64,000 nucleotides of DNA from Bicyclus anynana (GCF_947172395.1 NC_069106.1:9362001-9426000); one strand, 5' to 3'; numbered from the stretch's first letter, positions 1 to 11,034 are shown. Program-made: numbers and translations. The notes: a model not told the origin generated them from the letters alone.

Positions 1-214
1 AAGCAGCCAAAGCAACCATCGCTCAGGCACCTTGGAAAAGCGTTAATGTGCAAAAAAACTATTCTCTTTCTCTCGTTCATTTCTTTAAACATATTAGATG
101 AAAATGGAAAATCACTGAATGAACTTGAAGATATTTCCGCATCACTTGTGTACGTAAATATCTAAAGTCCGCGAACGTGCGACCGCCAGACATGCCTCAT
201 TTATAAAGGCTAAA
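1..214. other. Intergenic, nothing recognised
   Basis: AT-rich sequence with no convincing exon, RNA gene or named repeat. Confidence 0.4.
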
Positions 215-646
215 GGTCCGTTTATATCTACAGACATTTAGCGTGCCAGACATGTGCCGTGGCAGACAAAATAATATTCTTTACAGTGTTTATTAACGTA
301 TATATATCTATCGTAACGCGGCAGCACAGACGTTGACAGACACGGTTCTCGCCCGGCTGGTATTCGCTGAAAGAATATTTTGTCTGTGCGGTTCATGTCT
401 GTCGAGTCTTTTTCATGACGTCTAAACTAAAATTGACAGCGTCTTACACAAATGACAATAAGACCGCCATTACCAAATGACAATGAGCGCCATTATGGCA
501 TTAGAACCACTTCTGGGGGACTTCTTTGACGAAAAGGACTTTACGTGTCTCTAGCTACCTGATGGGCAGTGTGAATAGACGGTGTCTGTGGATGTCTGCC
601 ACGCTACTTGTCTGTGACGTACCGTGTCTGTAGATATAAACTGACC
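215..646. repeat. MITE with terminal inverted repeats, copy 1
   Basis: The ends are inverted copies of each other: GTTTATATCTACAGACA on the left and TGTCTGTAGATATAAAC on the right. The body is closely matched by 51408-51832. Neither copy has a transposase ORF, so this is a non-autonomous DNA transposon. At the second copy the flanks read TTAA on both sides, suggesting but not proving a piggyBac-type target. Confidence 0.7.
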
Positions 647-1390
647 TTAAAGTGTGCCAGCCCGTGCTCCTACCGTAGTATCACCACATTTACATACAGT
701 AGCCAATTTATAGAGCCCGTGCTAGCTTTGGAATGCAATGAAAAAAACTGCAGACAGATCCTCAACTGCCAAGTATGATGCGTATTTTTAAATATTTTAC
801 TAGGCCTAATATGAGAAAGAAATACTATCTTACAAATTAAGGGCGCTTTATACAGTGGTCGCCGAGTATCTCTGAGAATAGACATCAAGAAACAGATCAG
901 TAGGTAATCGTCTTTTAGTGACAGGGTCTTTTTTACCCGACCGTTTATCAATAATAATTATTAGTAATTAAGTACGCAGTATGTAAGTAGAAGATTTATT
1001 TATTTGTCGGTAAGCCACACTGTTCAATACCGACAAATAAATGATTTTTTTAGCATTTCTCTCAATAATAGCATTTCTCTTCTAGCATTTTTTCGAGTCA
1101 TCAAATGAGCATGTGCAATGAGGTTTTCTAAAAGCCGGAACCCCTGTGCCAAAGCCATCACAGTCTAAACTTCATAGGTACCATACTTAATGGTAGGAGC
1201 ATGGGTCGACAAACTTTCAGCCTTCCTAACATGAAGTACGTCTGACTACGACAAGCACGTCGCAGAAAATTCGAGAGGAATTTTCGCGCGTCGTGTATTT
1301 GAAGATTGTAGCGACTCACGACTTGCGTGTTTTACTCGTAAACGCCGGGGTACTGAATGTAAAGCTTCTCATTTGATTCATCTCATACGA
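647..1390. other. Intergenic, nothing firm
   Basis: The 93-codon minus-strand frame here has no recognisable domain and no codon bias. No named repeat was recognised in this stretch. Confidence 0.3.
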
Positions 1391-1391
1391 G

Positions 1392-1572
1392 TATATAAAC
1401 AATAATTGTTTTATATTGGTGTTTTGTGTGAAGTTGCCAGTCGTCGGTCGCGCGTCGCCGCGATTGGTCGTGTTTACTGTTTAGTGTGATTGCTACTGTT
1501 TTCTCTGTTCAGTGAGTGCGAAGTGTGGTGGAATTCTGCCAATTCGTCTATTTACGGCGCCCGGAAAGCAAA
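1392..1572 (+). promoter_or_regulatory. Candidate TATA promoter and non-coding leader exon
   Basis: A TATATAAA box (1392-1399) is followed about 45 bp later by a locally GC/CpG-rich stretch. About 135 bp after that comes a strong splice donor, GCAAA followed by GTGAGT, with the intron starting at 1573. There is no long reading frame, so the exon would be untranslated. It could be the leader exon of the SLC5 gene, whose first coding exon at 33116 starts right after a 3' splice site and so needs an upstream exon. The link across 31.5 kb is inference; it may belong to another gene. Confidence 0.35.
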
Positions 1573-1909
1573 GTGAGTTGTTTTTGTTGTGTATAAATAA
1601 ATGGTGGTAAGATAACGCGATCATTATTTTTGTTTAATGCACACTTTTTAAGCAGAATACTGGAAAATTAATTTTTTATTCGTCTGTCAGAATTGTATAG
1701 GTACTTACAGATATGTATGAAATAAACCATGTTGATTATGTGCAAGTAAATTATTGTGATATTTATATCATAATATATTAATAAATTATTGTAAACAATT
1801 AATTGTAAATCAATAATTTATTACGCGATTGTAGGTAAAGTCGCGACTATTGCATGAGTAAAGATAATGCCGTCAAATATGAGTTTATAAGACGACGCCG
1901 CGGAACATT

Positions 1910-2249
1910 TTTTTTTTATTCTCTACAAGTTAGCCCTTGACTACATCTCACCTTGACTACAATCTCACCTGATGGTAAGTGATGATGCAATCTAAGATGG
2001 AAGCGGGCTAACTTGTTAAGAGTAGGATGAAATCCACACTCCTTTCGGTTTCTACACGACATCGTACCGCAACGCTAAATCGCTTGGCAGTACGTCGTTG
2101 TCGGTAGGGTGGTAACTAGCCACGGCCGAAGCCTCCCACCAGCTTGACCTGGACCAATTAAGTAAACCTCAATCGGCCCAGCCGGAGATCGAACCCGGGA
2201 CCTCCGCCTTGTAAATCCACCGCGCATACCACTGCGCCACGGAGGCGCC
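1910..2249 (-). repeat. SINE family A, near full length
   Basis: tRNA-derived SINE. On the minus strand it begins with a pol III A-box-like head (GGCGCAGTGGTATGCG) and a B-box-like GGTTCGATC, continues through a body containing CGTACCGCCAAGCGATTTAG, and ends GGGCTAACTTGTA plus A-rich tail. About seventeen copies or fragments of this family lie in the window. Overlapping open frames are by-products of the repeat. Confidence 0.85.
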
Positions 2250-2289
2250 AAAAGTACTACAGGGTGACCACCTGTCTTCGTCTTGGACA

Positions 2290-2937
2290 TCGTTACTCCT
2301 AATCCGGATGGCCCGATTATGATGCGTATTCTATCTATACCTACTATATACTTATAGGTAATAATAATAAATCTGTAGAGAGGTCAATTCTGTACATGAA
2401 ATATATTTCCAAAATAACTATCAGGGGCTGATTAGTGATCGATACTGATGCCAAAAATGCAATCAGTAAAATTTTTGTCTGTCTGTCTGTATGTTCGTTA
2501 TAGAAACAAAAACTACTCGGCGGATTTTAATGAAACTCAGTAGGTACAATTATTCTTCATACTCCTGGGTTATAGTATAGTTTTCATCACGCTACGATCA
2601 TTAGGAGCAGAGCAGTGAAGGGAAATATTGGAAAAACGGGGGATAAATACTTTGAAAATTTAAAAAATAGGTCATCAGTATTTTTACATTGCAAACAAAA
2701 TTCTTTCTGAAATGTCTTTATTCTTGTTCAGCTTGATGACAATCGGTGTTTTTAATTTTTTTTTCTTTTATTTCATTATTTCTTAGCGATGTCATCTCAA
2801 GAGTTATCTGATAGAGAGTTCGCAGATAGAGCACGAAGCATGCTGCATGCGTTGTAGGCCGAGAGCTAGTAGACATTTTTTAGGCGCCGATCTACCTATT
2901 AACATGAATTGATAACAAGATTGATTTATAATTATTT
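2290..2937. other. AT-rich intergenic with degenerate repeat
   Basis: A CTGTCTGTCTGT tract and a 'GCGGATTTTAATGAAACT' stretch resemble common dispersed lepidopteran repeats. No gene is visible. Confidence 0.35.
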
Positions 2938-3120
2938 AGTAACTAACTGACGCCGCGCGGTTTAACCCGCGTGGTTCCCGTTCCCATGGGAATACGACGA
3001 TAATATATAGCCTATAGCCTACCTTGATAAATGGGCTATCTAGCATTGAAAGAATTTTTCAAATCGGACCAGTAGTTCCTGAGATTAGCGCGTTCAACCA
3101 AACAAACTCTTCAGCTATGT
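2938..3120 (-). mobile_element. Helitron-like non-autonomous copy (type 1), truncated
   Basis: Matches the opposite strand of 5658-5872 (GTTCCCGTTCCC, 'AAATGGGCTATCTA', 'CAAATCGGACCAG'). No protein-coding capacity. Confidence 0.6.
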
Positions 3121-3234
3121 ACAACTTCTTGTAGATTAGATAGATTTTATTATGAAGCTACGAAGAGCTAAAACACGGTCCTCATTAATATAACTAAATA
3201 TCTTTTGAACTTTTCATATATAAAAAAATACAGC

Positions 3235-3297
3235 CTCTATAGCCAAGTGGCGTTCAATTCTCTTTCTACGATTGCAAACGCTTCGAAAACTAGAATA
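3235..3297 (+). repeat. Short dispersed repeat (AGCCAAGTGG type)
   Basis: Contains AGCCAAGTGG, then TTCTCTTTCTACGAT and AACGCTTCGAAAACTAG. Related copies lie at 50215-50325, 59905-59990 and 61015-61140 in either orientation. Confidence 0.6.
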
Positions 3298-3386
3298 ATG
3301 CACACAACTGAAAAGTTGGAGGTGCATGCCCCGGGCCGAATTCGAACCCGAGCAGAGGTCATATCCACTGGGCTACCACGGCAAGA
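3298..3386 (-). repeat. SINE family B, head fragment
   Basis: tRNA-like head on the minus strand (GCCGTGGTAGCCCAGTGGAT, B-box-like GGGTTCGAATTCGG), cut off after about 90 bp. Confidence 0.7.
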
Positions 3387-3507
3387 TAGGATTGACGAAT
3401 TTACTTAATTCTATGTTTAGAAATATAATATTATTTTGATTAATTTATTATACATATATGCATTTTCATTTGAATAAGTAAGTAATTCGTAAGCGATTTT
3501 TTTAGTT

Positions 3508-3580
3508 AACCGTTGCGTTGGTCCAGTGGTTAGTCTGTGGCTTCTGATCACGAGGTGCTGGATTCGAATCCTAGATCAGT
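3508..3580 (+). repeat. tRNA-like SINE head (family E)
   Basis: A-box-like GGTCCAGTGGTTAG and B-box-like GGATTCGAATCC are about 40 bp apart, but no stable acceptor stem is evident. A similar head lies at 6398-6455. Called a SINE fragment rather than a tRNA. Confidence 0.45.
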
Positions 3581-3581
3581 C

Positions 3582-3810
3582 TTATTTTACAAGTTAGCCC
3601 TTGACTACAATGTCACCTGATGGTAAGTGATGATGCAATCTAAGATGGGAGCGGACTAACTTGTGAGGAGGTGAATGAAAATCCACTCACTACACGACAT
3701 CGTACCGGAACGCTAAATCGCTTGGCGGTACGTCTTTGCCGGTAGGGTGGTAACTAGCCCAGGACGAAGCCTCCCACCAGTCAGACCTGGTCCAATTAAG
3801 AAAACCTATA
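3582..3810 (-). repeat. SINE family A, 5'-truncated
   Basis: Carries the tail (TACAAGTTAGCCC on the + strand) and body of family A but lacks the tRNA-like head. Confidence 0.8.
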
Positions 3811-3950
3811 TAAGAAAACGGAGTCTATGAGATACTGAGTTTTCTTCTTCTATAAAATTCTCAGCCCGGAGTTGGGAAGTTGATGTTATGTCAGGTACTG
3901 ATGATCAAGTAAGCCCACATGCCTGCAGCGCTAACGGCTTGACAGCCAAT

Positions 3951-4643
3951 GATAATTTTATACTAGAGATGTGGAACTAGCGCATCAAAACTGAGGCGGA
4001 CAAATGTGGAAAATTTACTTAATATCACTTAGTCGCTTATTAAACAACGAACGTTATCATAAATAATAAATATCGTCTACAATGTCGAGTTGTGTGTTCA
4101 GGAAGTGTAAAAACTATATAAATATATAATGGAACTAGCGGACCCGCTCAAGCTTCGCTTTGACTTATTAATTTATTTATTTGCACTTCTTCCCTATCCC
4201 TACCTTACACTACCCTACTCCTACCCCTACCCCTACCCTACCTCTACTCTATCCCTACCCTACAACTACCCTACCGCTACCCTACTCCTACCCTATCCCA
4301 TAAACCTACCCTACCACTACCCTACCTACCCCTAACCTACCCCTACCCTACCCCTACCCCTACTCTACCCCTACCCTACCCCTACCCTACAAAAAAAATG
4401 CCTATGTCCTTCTCCTGGCTCTAAACTACCTCCCTGCCAATTTTCAGCTAAATCGATTCAGCCGTTCAGTCACAGTAGATACTGTGGTTCAGTCCATCGA
4501 GGACAAACATCGTGACACGAGATTTATATATATTAAGATTAAAGACATGTGTGTGGCGCCCAGTGGTGTAGCTAAATTCGGATCATTTTTTGCGGTGATT
4601 TTGCAAGGACGTAACCAATCTATAGTATAAAATTATCATTGTT
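3951..4643. mobile_element. TIR element 'T', interrupted by a Helitron
   Basis: The left end reads CCAATGATAATTTTATACTA and the right end is its inverse, ending TATAAAATTATCATTG. A full uninterrupted relative lies at 7021-7338. The middle of this copy is split by the Helitron-like element at 4135-4538. Non-coding, presumably a MITE. Confidence 0.7.
4135..4538 (-). mobile_element. Helitron-like element (type 2) with CCCTA minisatellite
   Basis: Read on the minus strand it begins TCTTAATATATATAAATC and ends with a short hairpin (AGCGGGTCCGCT) and CTAG. It sits exactly between A and T of GGAATTAAAG, with no target duplication: the uninterrupted site ATGGAATTAAAGAC is present, reversed, in the sister element at 7126-7139. 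These are Helitron hallmarks. The core is a (CCCTA)n/(CCCCTA)n minisatellite at about 4190-4390. No Rep/helicase ORF, so non-autonomous. Confidence 0.85.
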
Positions 4644-5003
4644 ATCATCTTAGACATCGTCCCTTAACATCAGATGAGGTCGTAGAATATAAAAAAGTAA
4701 TATTGGTGACACTTTTCCTTAAAAAAAATAGTATCAATTGTAAGAATTGAAATGAAAAAACACAACTTGAAATGATTAAACTGTATTCCAAATATCTTAA
4801 TACTCATTTTTAAACAAATCGTTAGTCTATTAGATGGATCAAACATTAATTAAATTTAACATATCCCCACTTGACATGTCAATAATTTTACCTAGACAAT
4901 AACTACTCAACTAAACCTCAGAACAAAGCCATAGTCATTAATGGACAACACAGATTACAATATTTATCTCGATAAATGAGTTTTTATATGTTAACTTATG
5001 TAT
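4644..5003. other. AT-rich intergenic
   Basis: No exon, RNA gene or repeat recognised. Confidence 0.35.
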
Positions 5004-5275
5004 GACGGCCGCGTGGCGCAGTGGGTAGTGACCCTGCTTTCTGCATCCACGGCCGTGGGTTCGATTCCCACAACTGGAAAATATTTGTGTGTTGAGCATG
5101 GGTGTTTTCCAGTGTCTGTGTGTATTTATACATTATATAAGTATTTATATGTAGTATATAATTGTATATTAATATTATAATATCAACTATCTTAGCACCC
5201 ATAACACAAGCTACTCTGTATGCTTACTTTGGGGCTAGATAGTGATGTGTATTGTTTAAGTATACTTATTTATTT
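5004..5275 (+). repeat. SINE family C
   Basis: Begins with a tRNA-like head (GACGGCCGCGTGGCGCAGTG, B-box-like GGGTTCGATTCCCAC). A body with TTGAGCATGGGTGTTTTCC follows, then a tail ending in TTTATTTATTT. Overlapping ORFs on both strands are by-products. Confidence 0.75.
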
Positions 5276-5657
5276 ATTTTGTATTTATAATTATTAAATA
5301 ATTAAAAATCTAACACTATACTACATATATAACACCGGTCTTGATGAGTAGGTACTGTTTACCAACAAACAAATTAAAAATGAGGGTATAAATCACTAGT
5401 CACTTCACACCTAATAATAATTATAATTAACTTGTTCTTAAATTCATGAAAATAAATTTGATGAATAAGCTTAGAACAATTAGATATAGTTAATATATTT
5501 ACATAACATTTTAAAAACAAACCATACAAAATTTAAAATAAATAAGTTATGAAATGACATGCGTTTTCTACCTTCATTTCTAATTTCTTTGTTAATAAAC
5601 AGTACTCATCAAGAAAGGCTGTAATATACCTACCACATAAATAAGTACATTTTATAT
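5276..5657. other. AT-rich intergenic
   Basis: No feature recognised beyond low-complexity A/T runs. Confidence 0.35.
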
Positions 5658-5872
5658 TAATCTATACTAATATTATAAAGCTGAAGAGTTTGTTTGTTTG
5701 TTTGATTGTTTGAACGCGCTAATCTCAGGAACTACTGGTCCGATTTGAAAAATTCTTTCAGTGTTAGATAGCCCATTTATCGAGGAAGGCTATAGGCTAT
5801 ATATTATCCTCATATACCTACGGGAACTGGAACCACGCGGGTGAAACCGCGCGACGTTAGTTAGTTAAGTAT
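5658..5872 (+). mobile_element. Helitron-like non-autonomous element (type 1)
   Basis: Starts TCTATACTAATATTATAAAG with GTTTGTTTGTTTG soon after, and ends in GTGAAACCGCGCGACGTTAG. The TC start and lack of terminal inverted repeats fit a Helitron-like element. Partial relatives lie at 2938-3120, 22690-22800, 28100-28622 and 48018-48150. Confidence 0.65.
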
Positions 5873-6066
5873 ATGTATTATTTATCTTGCTTCGTTTGAG
5901 TACATAAGTAGGTACCTAGTCGTATAATGCGTTTTCCATTCATAAGTCCATTAAGCAATCTGTTTTAATGTAAAACCAATCAATCCGTATTGAACATTAT
6001 TAATCTTATCAAGCTAGCTTTACCACAGAATGCACAGTAGTAGCTACAACTACAACATAAGTATAC

Positions 6067-6395
6067 GACGACCTCTGTGGCGCAGTGGTATGCGCGGTGG
6101 ATTTACAAGACGGAGGTCCTGGGTTCGATCCCCGGCTGGGTAGATTGAGATTTTCTTAATTGGTCCAGGTCTGGATGGTGGGAGGCTTCAGCCGTGGCTA
6201 GTTACCACCCTATCGGCAAAGACGTACCGCCAAGCGATTTAGCGTTCCGGTACGATGTCGTGTAGAAACCGAAAAGGAGTGTGGATTTTCATCCTCCTCC
6301 TAACAAGTTAGCCCGCTACCATCTTAGACTGCATCATCACTTACCATCAGGTGAGATTGTAGTCAAGGGCTAACTTGTAAAGAATAAAAAAAAAA
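6067..6395 (+). repeat. SINE family A, full length
   Basis: A useful reference copy for the family. It has the head GACCTCTGTGGCGCAGTGGT, B-box-like GGTTCGATCCCCGG, the body, and the tail TAACTTGTAAAGAATAAAAA. Confidence 0.9.
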
Positions 6396-6397
6396 AT

Positions 6398-6455
6398 ACG
6401 TTGGTGCAGTAATGACCCTTTGGATCACGAGATCTTGGGTTTGAGTCCTTGGTCA
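6398..6455 (+). repeat. tRNA-like SINE head (family E)
   Basis: Related to 3508-3580 (ACGTTGGTGCAGT, then GGATCACGAGATCTTGGGTT). Wedged between a family A and a family B SINE. Confidence 0.4.
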
Positions 6456-6460
6456 TTATT

Positions 6461-6764
6461 CATCATCATTATCAACCCATATTCGGCTCACTGCTGAGCT
6501 CGAGTCTCCTCTCAGAATGAGAGGGGTTAGGCCAACAGTCCACCACGCTGACCCAATCCGAATTAGCAGACTTCACACACACAGAGAATTAAGAAAATTC
6601 TCTGGTATGCTGGCTTCCTCACGATGTTTTCCTTCACCGTTTGAAACACGTGATATTTAATTTCTTCAAATGCACACAACTGAAAATTATTAAAGGATCG
6701 GAATCGAACCCACACCCTCCGGAATCGGAGGCAGAGGTCATATCCACTGGGCTATCACGGCTCT
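6461..6764 (-). repeat. SINE family B, full length
   Basis: On the minus strand: head GCCGTGATAGCCCAGTGGAT, body with TGTGTGCATTTGAAGAAATT and AAACATCGTGAGGAA, ending with CTCTCATTCTGAGAGGAGAC and (GAT)n. About twelve copies lie in the window. Confidence 0.9.
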
Positions 6765-7020
6765 TTGTCCTTGGTCAGTTTAGGAAATTTTCAGATTTTC
6801 TCTTCCAACATTTTTTTCAGTCACAGACCGGAGATGAGAAGTTGGTTGTATGGTGGTTTAAGGAAGACAAAGTGGGATAGGTTAGGGTTTGGGGTAGGGT
6901 AGGTAGTGTCCCTAAATTTTCATCCTTTTACCATCAACCCCTATTTTTCAATGCCGATATTGCTAAAGAACGTTTGCCGGGTTAACAAGTAATAGTAGGT
7001 AATAGGTAGTTAGGAATATA

Positions 7021-7338
7021 CCAATGATAATTTTATACTATAGATTGGTTACGTCCTTACAAAATCACCGCAAAAAGTGATCCGAATAATACACTACAAA
7101 ACTGAGCGCACACATGCACAATTTTGTCTTTAATTCCATTATATATTTATGTATATATAGTTTTTATACTTCTTGAACTCACAACTCGACACTGTAGACG
7201 ATATTTAGGTATTATTTGTTTAAATAACGTTCGTTGTTGACCACAACTAACACTGAGTTGTGTATAAATTTCCTCTTTTGAGCGCCTCATTTTTCATGCG
7301 CTAGTAACACATCTAACAGTATTTAATATCATTGGTAT
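7021..7338. mobile_element. TIR element 'T', uninterrupted copy
   Basis: Bounded by CCAATGATAATTTTATACTA and, inverted, AGTATTTAATATCATTGG. It carries the empty site matching the Helitron-filled site at 4135-4538. Fragments of the family lie at 9660-9790, 16600-16680 and 49850-50080. Confidence 0.75.
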
Positions 7339-7912
7339 ATACTACATAAACTACAATATGAATAATAATAATTCCCTGGCAAGTGGTAAATCGTGTGACT
7401 GACTGAAAAACTTCTTAATAGTATTTTTTTTCGTTTTTTTTATTGAATAAGAATACACTAAGAAACTTAAGCTTTAACTTATTATAATATTTAATTAAGT
7501 AAATTATTGTGTTCATATTTACGATTGGTTCGAGTAAGGTTGGTAAGGTGTACAAAAAACGTTTAACTTCTAAAAATAAATAAATAGGTAGGTCGGTACC
7601 TACCTAGCACAAAAACACGCTGCGCAGTTTTTTGGATTTTCATTAACGATTCACGTTTAGTATTCCAAGTATATACCTAATTACCTACGAACATTGTTCA
7701 GGATTCATTCTCCGTATACAATACATTCCTTATTTACCTTAGCTTTTAAAATTTTACCTATTTTTACGTATTATACACAAATAAATAATTAAGCAAGAAA
7801 TTTTAACGGTAAATCAATAAATCGTAGATTATCGTACACAGTTTCTTCTGCCATTTCTCCACTTTTTTCAAACTTCCTTAGTCTCTTCTTTGTCACTGAA
7901 AGGAATTATACC
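7339..7912. other. AT-rich intergenic
   Basis: No gene or named repeat recognised. Confidence 0.35.
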
Positions 7913-7913
7913 A

Positions 7914-8200
7914 CAGTACTTGGGCCTCCGATTCCGGATAGTGTGGGTTCGAATCTGGTCCAGGGCAAGAACCTTCAGCTTTTCAGTTGTGTGCATTTTA
8001 AGAAATTAAATATCACGTGTCTCTAACGGTGAAGGAAAGTCATCGTGAGGAAATCTGCATACCAGATAATTTTCTTTATTCTCTGTGGGTGAAGTCTGCC
8101 AATCCGCATTGGGCCAGCGTGGTGGACTGTTAGCCTAACCACTCTCATTCTGAGAGGAGACTCGAGCTCACGAGTGAGTCGAATATGGATTGATAACGAA
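7914..8200 (+). repeat. SINE family B, 5'-truncated
   Basis: Begins within the tRNA-like head (CCTCCGATTCCGGATAG, B-box-like GGTTCGAATC) and continues to the CTCATTCTGAGAGGAGAC block. Confidence 0.8.
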
Positions 8201-8334
8201 GTACCTTCTAGCTTTAAGATCTTTTTATGAGTATCGTAATATACAAAACTATATAATTGGTACGGTCACTTCGATACACCGGCCGAAATAAAAAACAAAT
8301 AAAAAAAATATAGCCTCAAAGTACTGTGATTATG

Positions 8335-8700
8335 ACAACCTTATTAATTTATTTATTTATTTATTTATTTATTTAAAGCACGCCAACAATACACATATTA
8401 ACCATTAAAAACAATACAATATGCCACAAAAAATCTGATATGTATACTAACGCTAGGCGCACATAACATTTTATATAATTTCATGTCAACACTTTCATAA
8501 TAATTATATGTCAAGCTTATAATAATATTATATTATGTCAAAGTTAATAAAAAAAAGTATACTATTATAAAACATTAGCATAAAAGGAAAACAAATTCAT
8601 TGAATACAATTATTAAATTAGATTACTAGGTAAAATTACATACAAAATTAAATTAAAGTTGACAATATATTTAAACTTATTCTAAATTATTTATAACAAA
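8335..8700. repeat. (TTTA)n tract and AT-rich LINE-tail-like region
   Basis: A run of TTTA repeats is followed by AAAGCACGCCAACAATACAC and low-complexity sequence, the look of an inverted LINE 3' end. No reverse-transcriptase coding remains. Confidence 0.35.
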
Positions 8701-8761
8701 TAGAAAGAGAAGAAGTTAATCTGTCATCTCCACGATGGTATGTGGTTATTTCAGTATGTCT

Positions 8762-9074
8762 TTTTTTTATTCTTTACAAGTTAGCCCTTGACTACAATCT
8801 CACCTGATAGTAAGTGATGATGCAATCTAAGATGGAAGCGGGCTAACTTGTTAGGAGGATGAATATCCACACCCCTTTCGGTTTCTACACGACCGGAACG
8901 CTAAATCGTTTGGCGGTACGTCTTTGTCGGTAGAATGGTAACTAGCCAAGGTCGAAGCCTCCCACCAGCCAGACCTGGACCAATTAAGAAAACCTCAATC
9001 GGTCCAGCCGGGGATCGATACCAGGACCTCCGACTTGTAAGTCCTCTGCGCATAGCACTGCGCCACGGAGGCCG
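8762..9074 (-). repeat. SINE family A
   Basis: Near full length, with short internal deletions relative to 6067-6395. Head at the right end (CGCCACGGAGGCCGTC on the + strand). Confidence 0.85.
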
Positions 9075-9129
9075 TCAAAAAGTGGTATGTATCTCAGTAT
9101 AGTAGTATGTATGTAGTAATGTAGTCTAT

Positions 9130-9370
9130 GTAAGAAAGAAAGAAAGAAAGAAAAATGCGTTTATTTCAAAATTATGCCACGCATCACAATATCTCCAGTA
9201 CACCATGACATCCAGAACAATACCCTGCGATGTGTGGCATAACCCAGAAAATGGCCCCAGCTCAGCATAATGCTACGTGACCATTTGAATTTGGACACGT
9301 AGCGCTGATTTTCAGTTGGAAACACGGATTGAGTAACGCCTCGAACACAGCCAACACAACCTTATAATCT
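9130..9370. repeat. (GAAA)n microsatellite plus dispersed repeat
   Basis: A GAAA run leads into a sequence ending near GCGCTGATTTTCAGTTGG. A diverged relative, also starting with a GAAA run and with GCGCTGATTTTCAGCTG, is at 13743-13920. Probably an inverted LINE 3' tail. Confidence 0.5.
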
Positions 9371-9794
9371 AAACTAATACCAACAATGATATTAAACTGA
9401 AAAATAAACTTAATAATAAATAACCAAAAAGAACTAAAATTAATAAAAATATTATACTATTATTTCAATACATATGTCGTCATTGGATATAGTCTATGCA
9501 TGCGACAGTGACCCAGTGCAGAGTGAATGTCCTCCTCGCGATGCACGGTGCACCGACCGGCTCGGCACAAAAACTGAGCGATGTGCGCTAGGCGACAGGT
9601 TTGAGTCCGGCCTGCGCGACACTGCTATACGAGTACTACCTATCTATTTATCATCATTATAAGCCAATGATAATTTTATACCATAGATCGGCTACGTCCC
9701 TACAAAATCACTGCAAAAAATTGATCTGAAAAATATGCACAATTTTATTTTTTTCTTTTAAAATATTATTTGTCACATCTTGTATATTATGATT
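9371..9794. other. Intergenic with TIR element 'T' fragment
   Basis: AT-rich; 9660-9790 carries one end of TIR element 'T' (CCAATGATAATTTTATACCA). The sequence at about 9585-9660 recurs, slightly altered, at 10105-10200. Confidence 0.4.
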
Positions 9795-9932
9795 AATATA
9801 TCCATTCAACTCCAACTAGACGAGAAAGACTGTGCTAGGAGTGGGTACGACAATAGACCAACGGGGTGAGGATTGAACCACCACCCTTCGGTGATGAGTC
9901 TAACCGCTCTTACCGTTGAGCTATTGAGGCTC
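9795..9932 (-). repeat. SINE family D
   Basis: On the minus strand: GCCTCAATAGCTCAACGGTA head, B-box-like GGTTCAATCCTC, and a body running to AGTTGGAGTTGAATGG. A closer-to-consensus copy is at 18692-18838. Confidence 0.65.
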
Positions 9933-9994
9933 AAAGTCATTAATCCATTTTACGAGTATATTTATGTAGGTATATACAGTTTTTAATCTTCTAA

Positions 9995-10105
9995 TAGTCC
10001 ACCACGCTGGCCTAATGCGGATTGGCGAACTTCATCCACGTAGAAAATTAAGAAAATTCTCAGGTATGCAGGTTTCCTAACGATATTTTTCCATCACCGA
10101 TGTGC
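9995..10105 (-). repeat. SINE family B fragment
   Basis: Contains the inverted TCCACCACGCTGGCC and TTAAGAAAATTCTC blocks of family B only. Confidence 0.7.
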
Positions 10106-10194
10106 GCTAGGCGACAGGTTTGAGTCCGGCCTCCGCGCCACACTGGTGTACGAGTATTTGTTCTTGTTTACCTATCTATGTATCATCATTATAA

Positions 10195-10290
10195 GCCAAT
10201 TGGCGGCTCGAGACCGTTGTGTTTGGAAGTCCATGCAAGAGGCCTATGTCCAGCAGTGGACGTCCATCGGATAATGATGATGATGATGAT
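10195..10290 (+). mobile_element. RTE-type LINE 3' end fragment
   Basis: Encodes the tail 'SMQEAYVQQWTSIG' and stop, typical of the C-terminus of RTE-clade reverse transcriptases, followed by a (GAT)n 3' tail. Other fragments of this LINE are at 24230-24665, 38225-38555, 43985-44045 and 62765-62965. Confidence 0.7.
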
Positions 10291-10336
10291 ACGAGTACAA
10301 GGATTTTTTTTTCATATTGATCCTAACTAAATTTTT

Positions 10337-10722
10337 TTCTAACTAATATTATAAACGCGAACGATTGTTTGTAAGGATGTGTCGATGTTTGTTACTCTTT
10401 AAAGCAGCGACTACTGAAGCGATTTGTCTGAAATTTGAAATGGAAATAGATTTTACTCTGGATTGACACATAGGCTACTTTTTATCCCGAAAAAATACAT
10501 AGTTTCCAGAGATTTGCAAAAACTGATGATTTTGATTATATGAATGTTTGTTACTCTTTCACGCCTCGACTACTGAACCGAATTAGCTGAAATTTGGTAT
10601 TGAGATATATTTTAGCATGGATTAACACATAGGCTACTTTTTATCCCGGAAAAACCCATGGTTCCCGAGGGATTTTTGAAAAACTAAATTCCATGCGGAC
10701 GAAGTCTCGGGCGTCTGCTAGT
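10337..10722 (+). mobile_element. Helitron-like non-autonomous element (type 3)
   Basis: Starts CTAACTAATATTATAAACG. Two related halves follow, each with 'TTTGTTACTCTTT', 'GAAATTTG' and 'CATAGGCTACTTTTTATCCC'. It ends GTCTCGGGCGTCTGCTAG, the hairpin-plus-CTAG end expected of a Helitron. Relatives: 12280-12513, 30476-30862, 40120-40306. Confidence 0.7.
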
Positions 10723-11034
10723 TTTTCAGTATTTTTATTAGATCGATGTCCCTTGAACCACTTGAGTCACTCGTACGGAGGCACCAGAGGTGTAACGACG
10801 GCAGTTAGCGGCGATACGTCGTCGTTAAACTTATCTACTCTGATAACAACACAATTTGCTCCGTAATTCTCTGATGCCATAGAGTTATTTATAGGAAAAA
10901 CCATTAAAAATGGCGTGTTCCATTAGAAATTAGAGCTCAGTTGTTTGGATATATATTGGTTCTAGAGTGTCAAGTTGATCACTTCAAAGCATGCTCGCTA
11001 CCATCAGTTCCTAGACTGCGTCGTCACTTTACAT
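10723..11034. other. Intergenic, nothing recognised
   Basis: No exon or named repeat. Confidence 0.35.

Noticed and set aside
4190..4390. Internal telomeric repeat
   Set aside because: Insect telomeres are TTAGG; this is CCCTA/CCCCTA inside a Helitron-like element with three sister loci.
5004..5077. tRNA gene
   Set aside because: A- and B-box-like motifs are present but the arms do not pair well and a long SINE body with A/T-rich tail follows. The same applies to the heads of families A, B, D and E.
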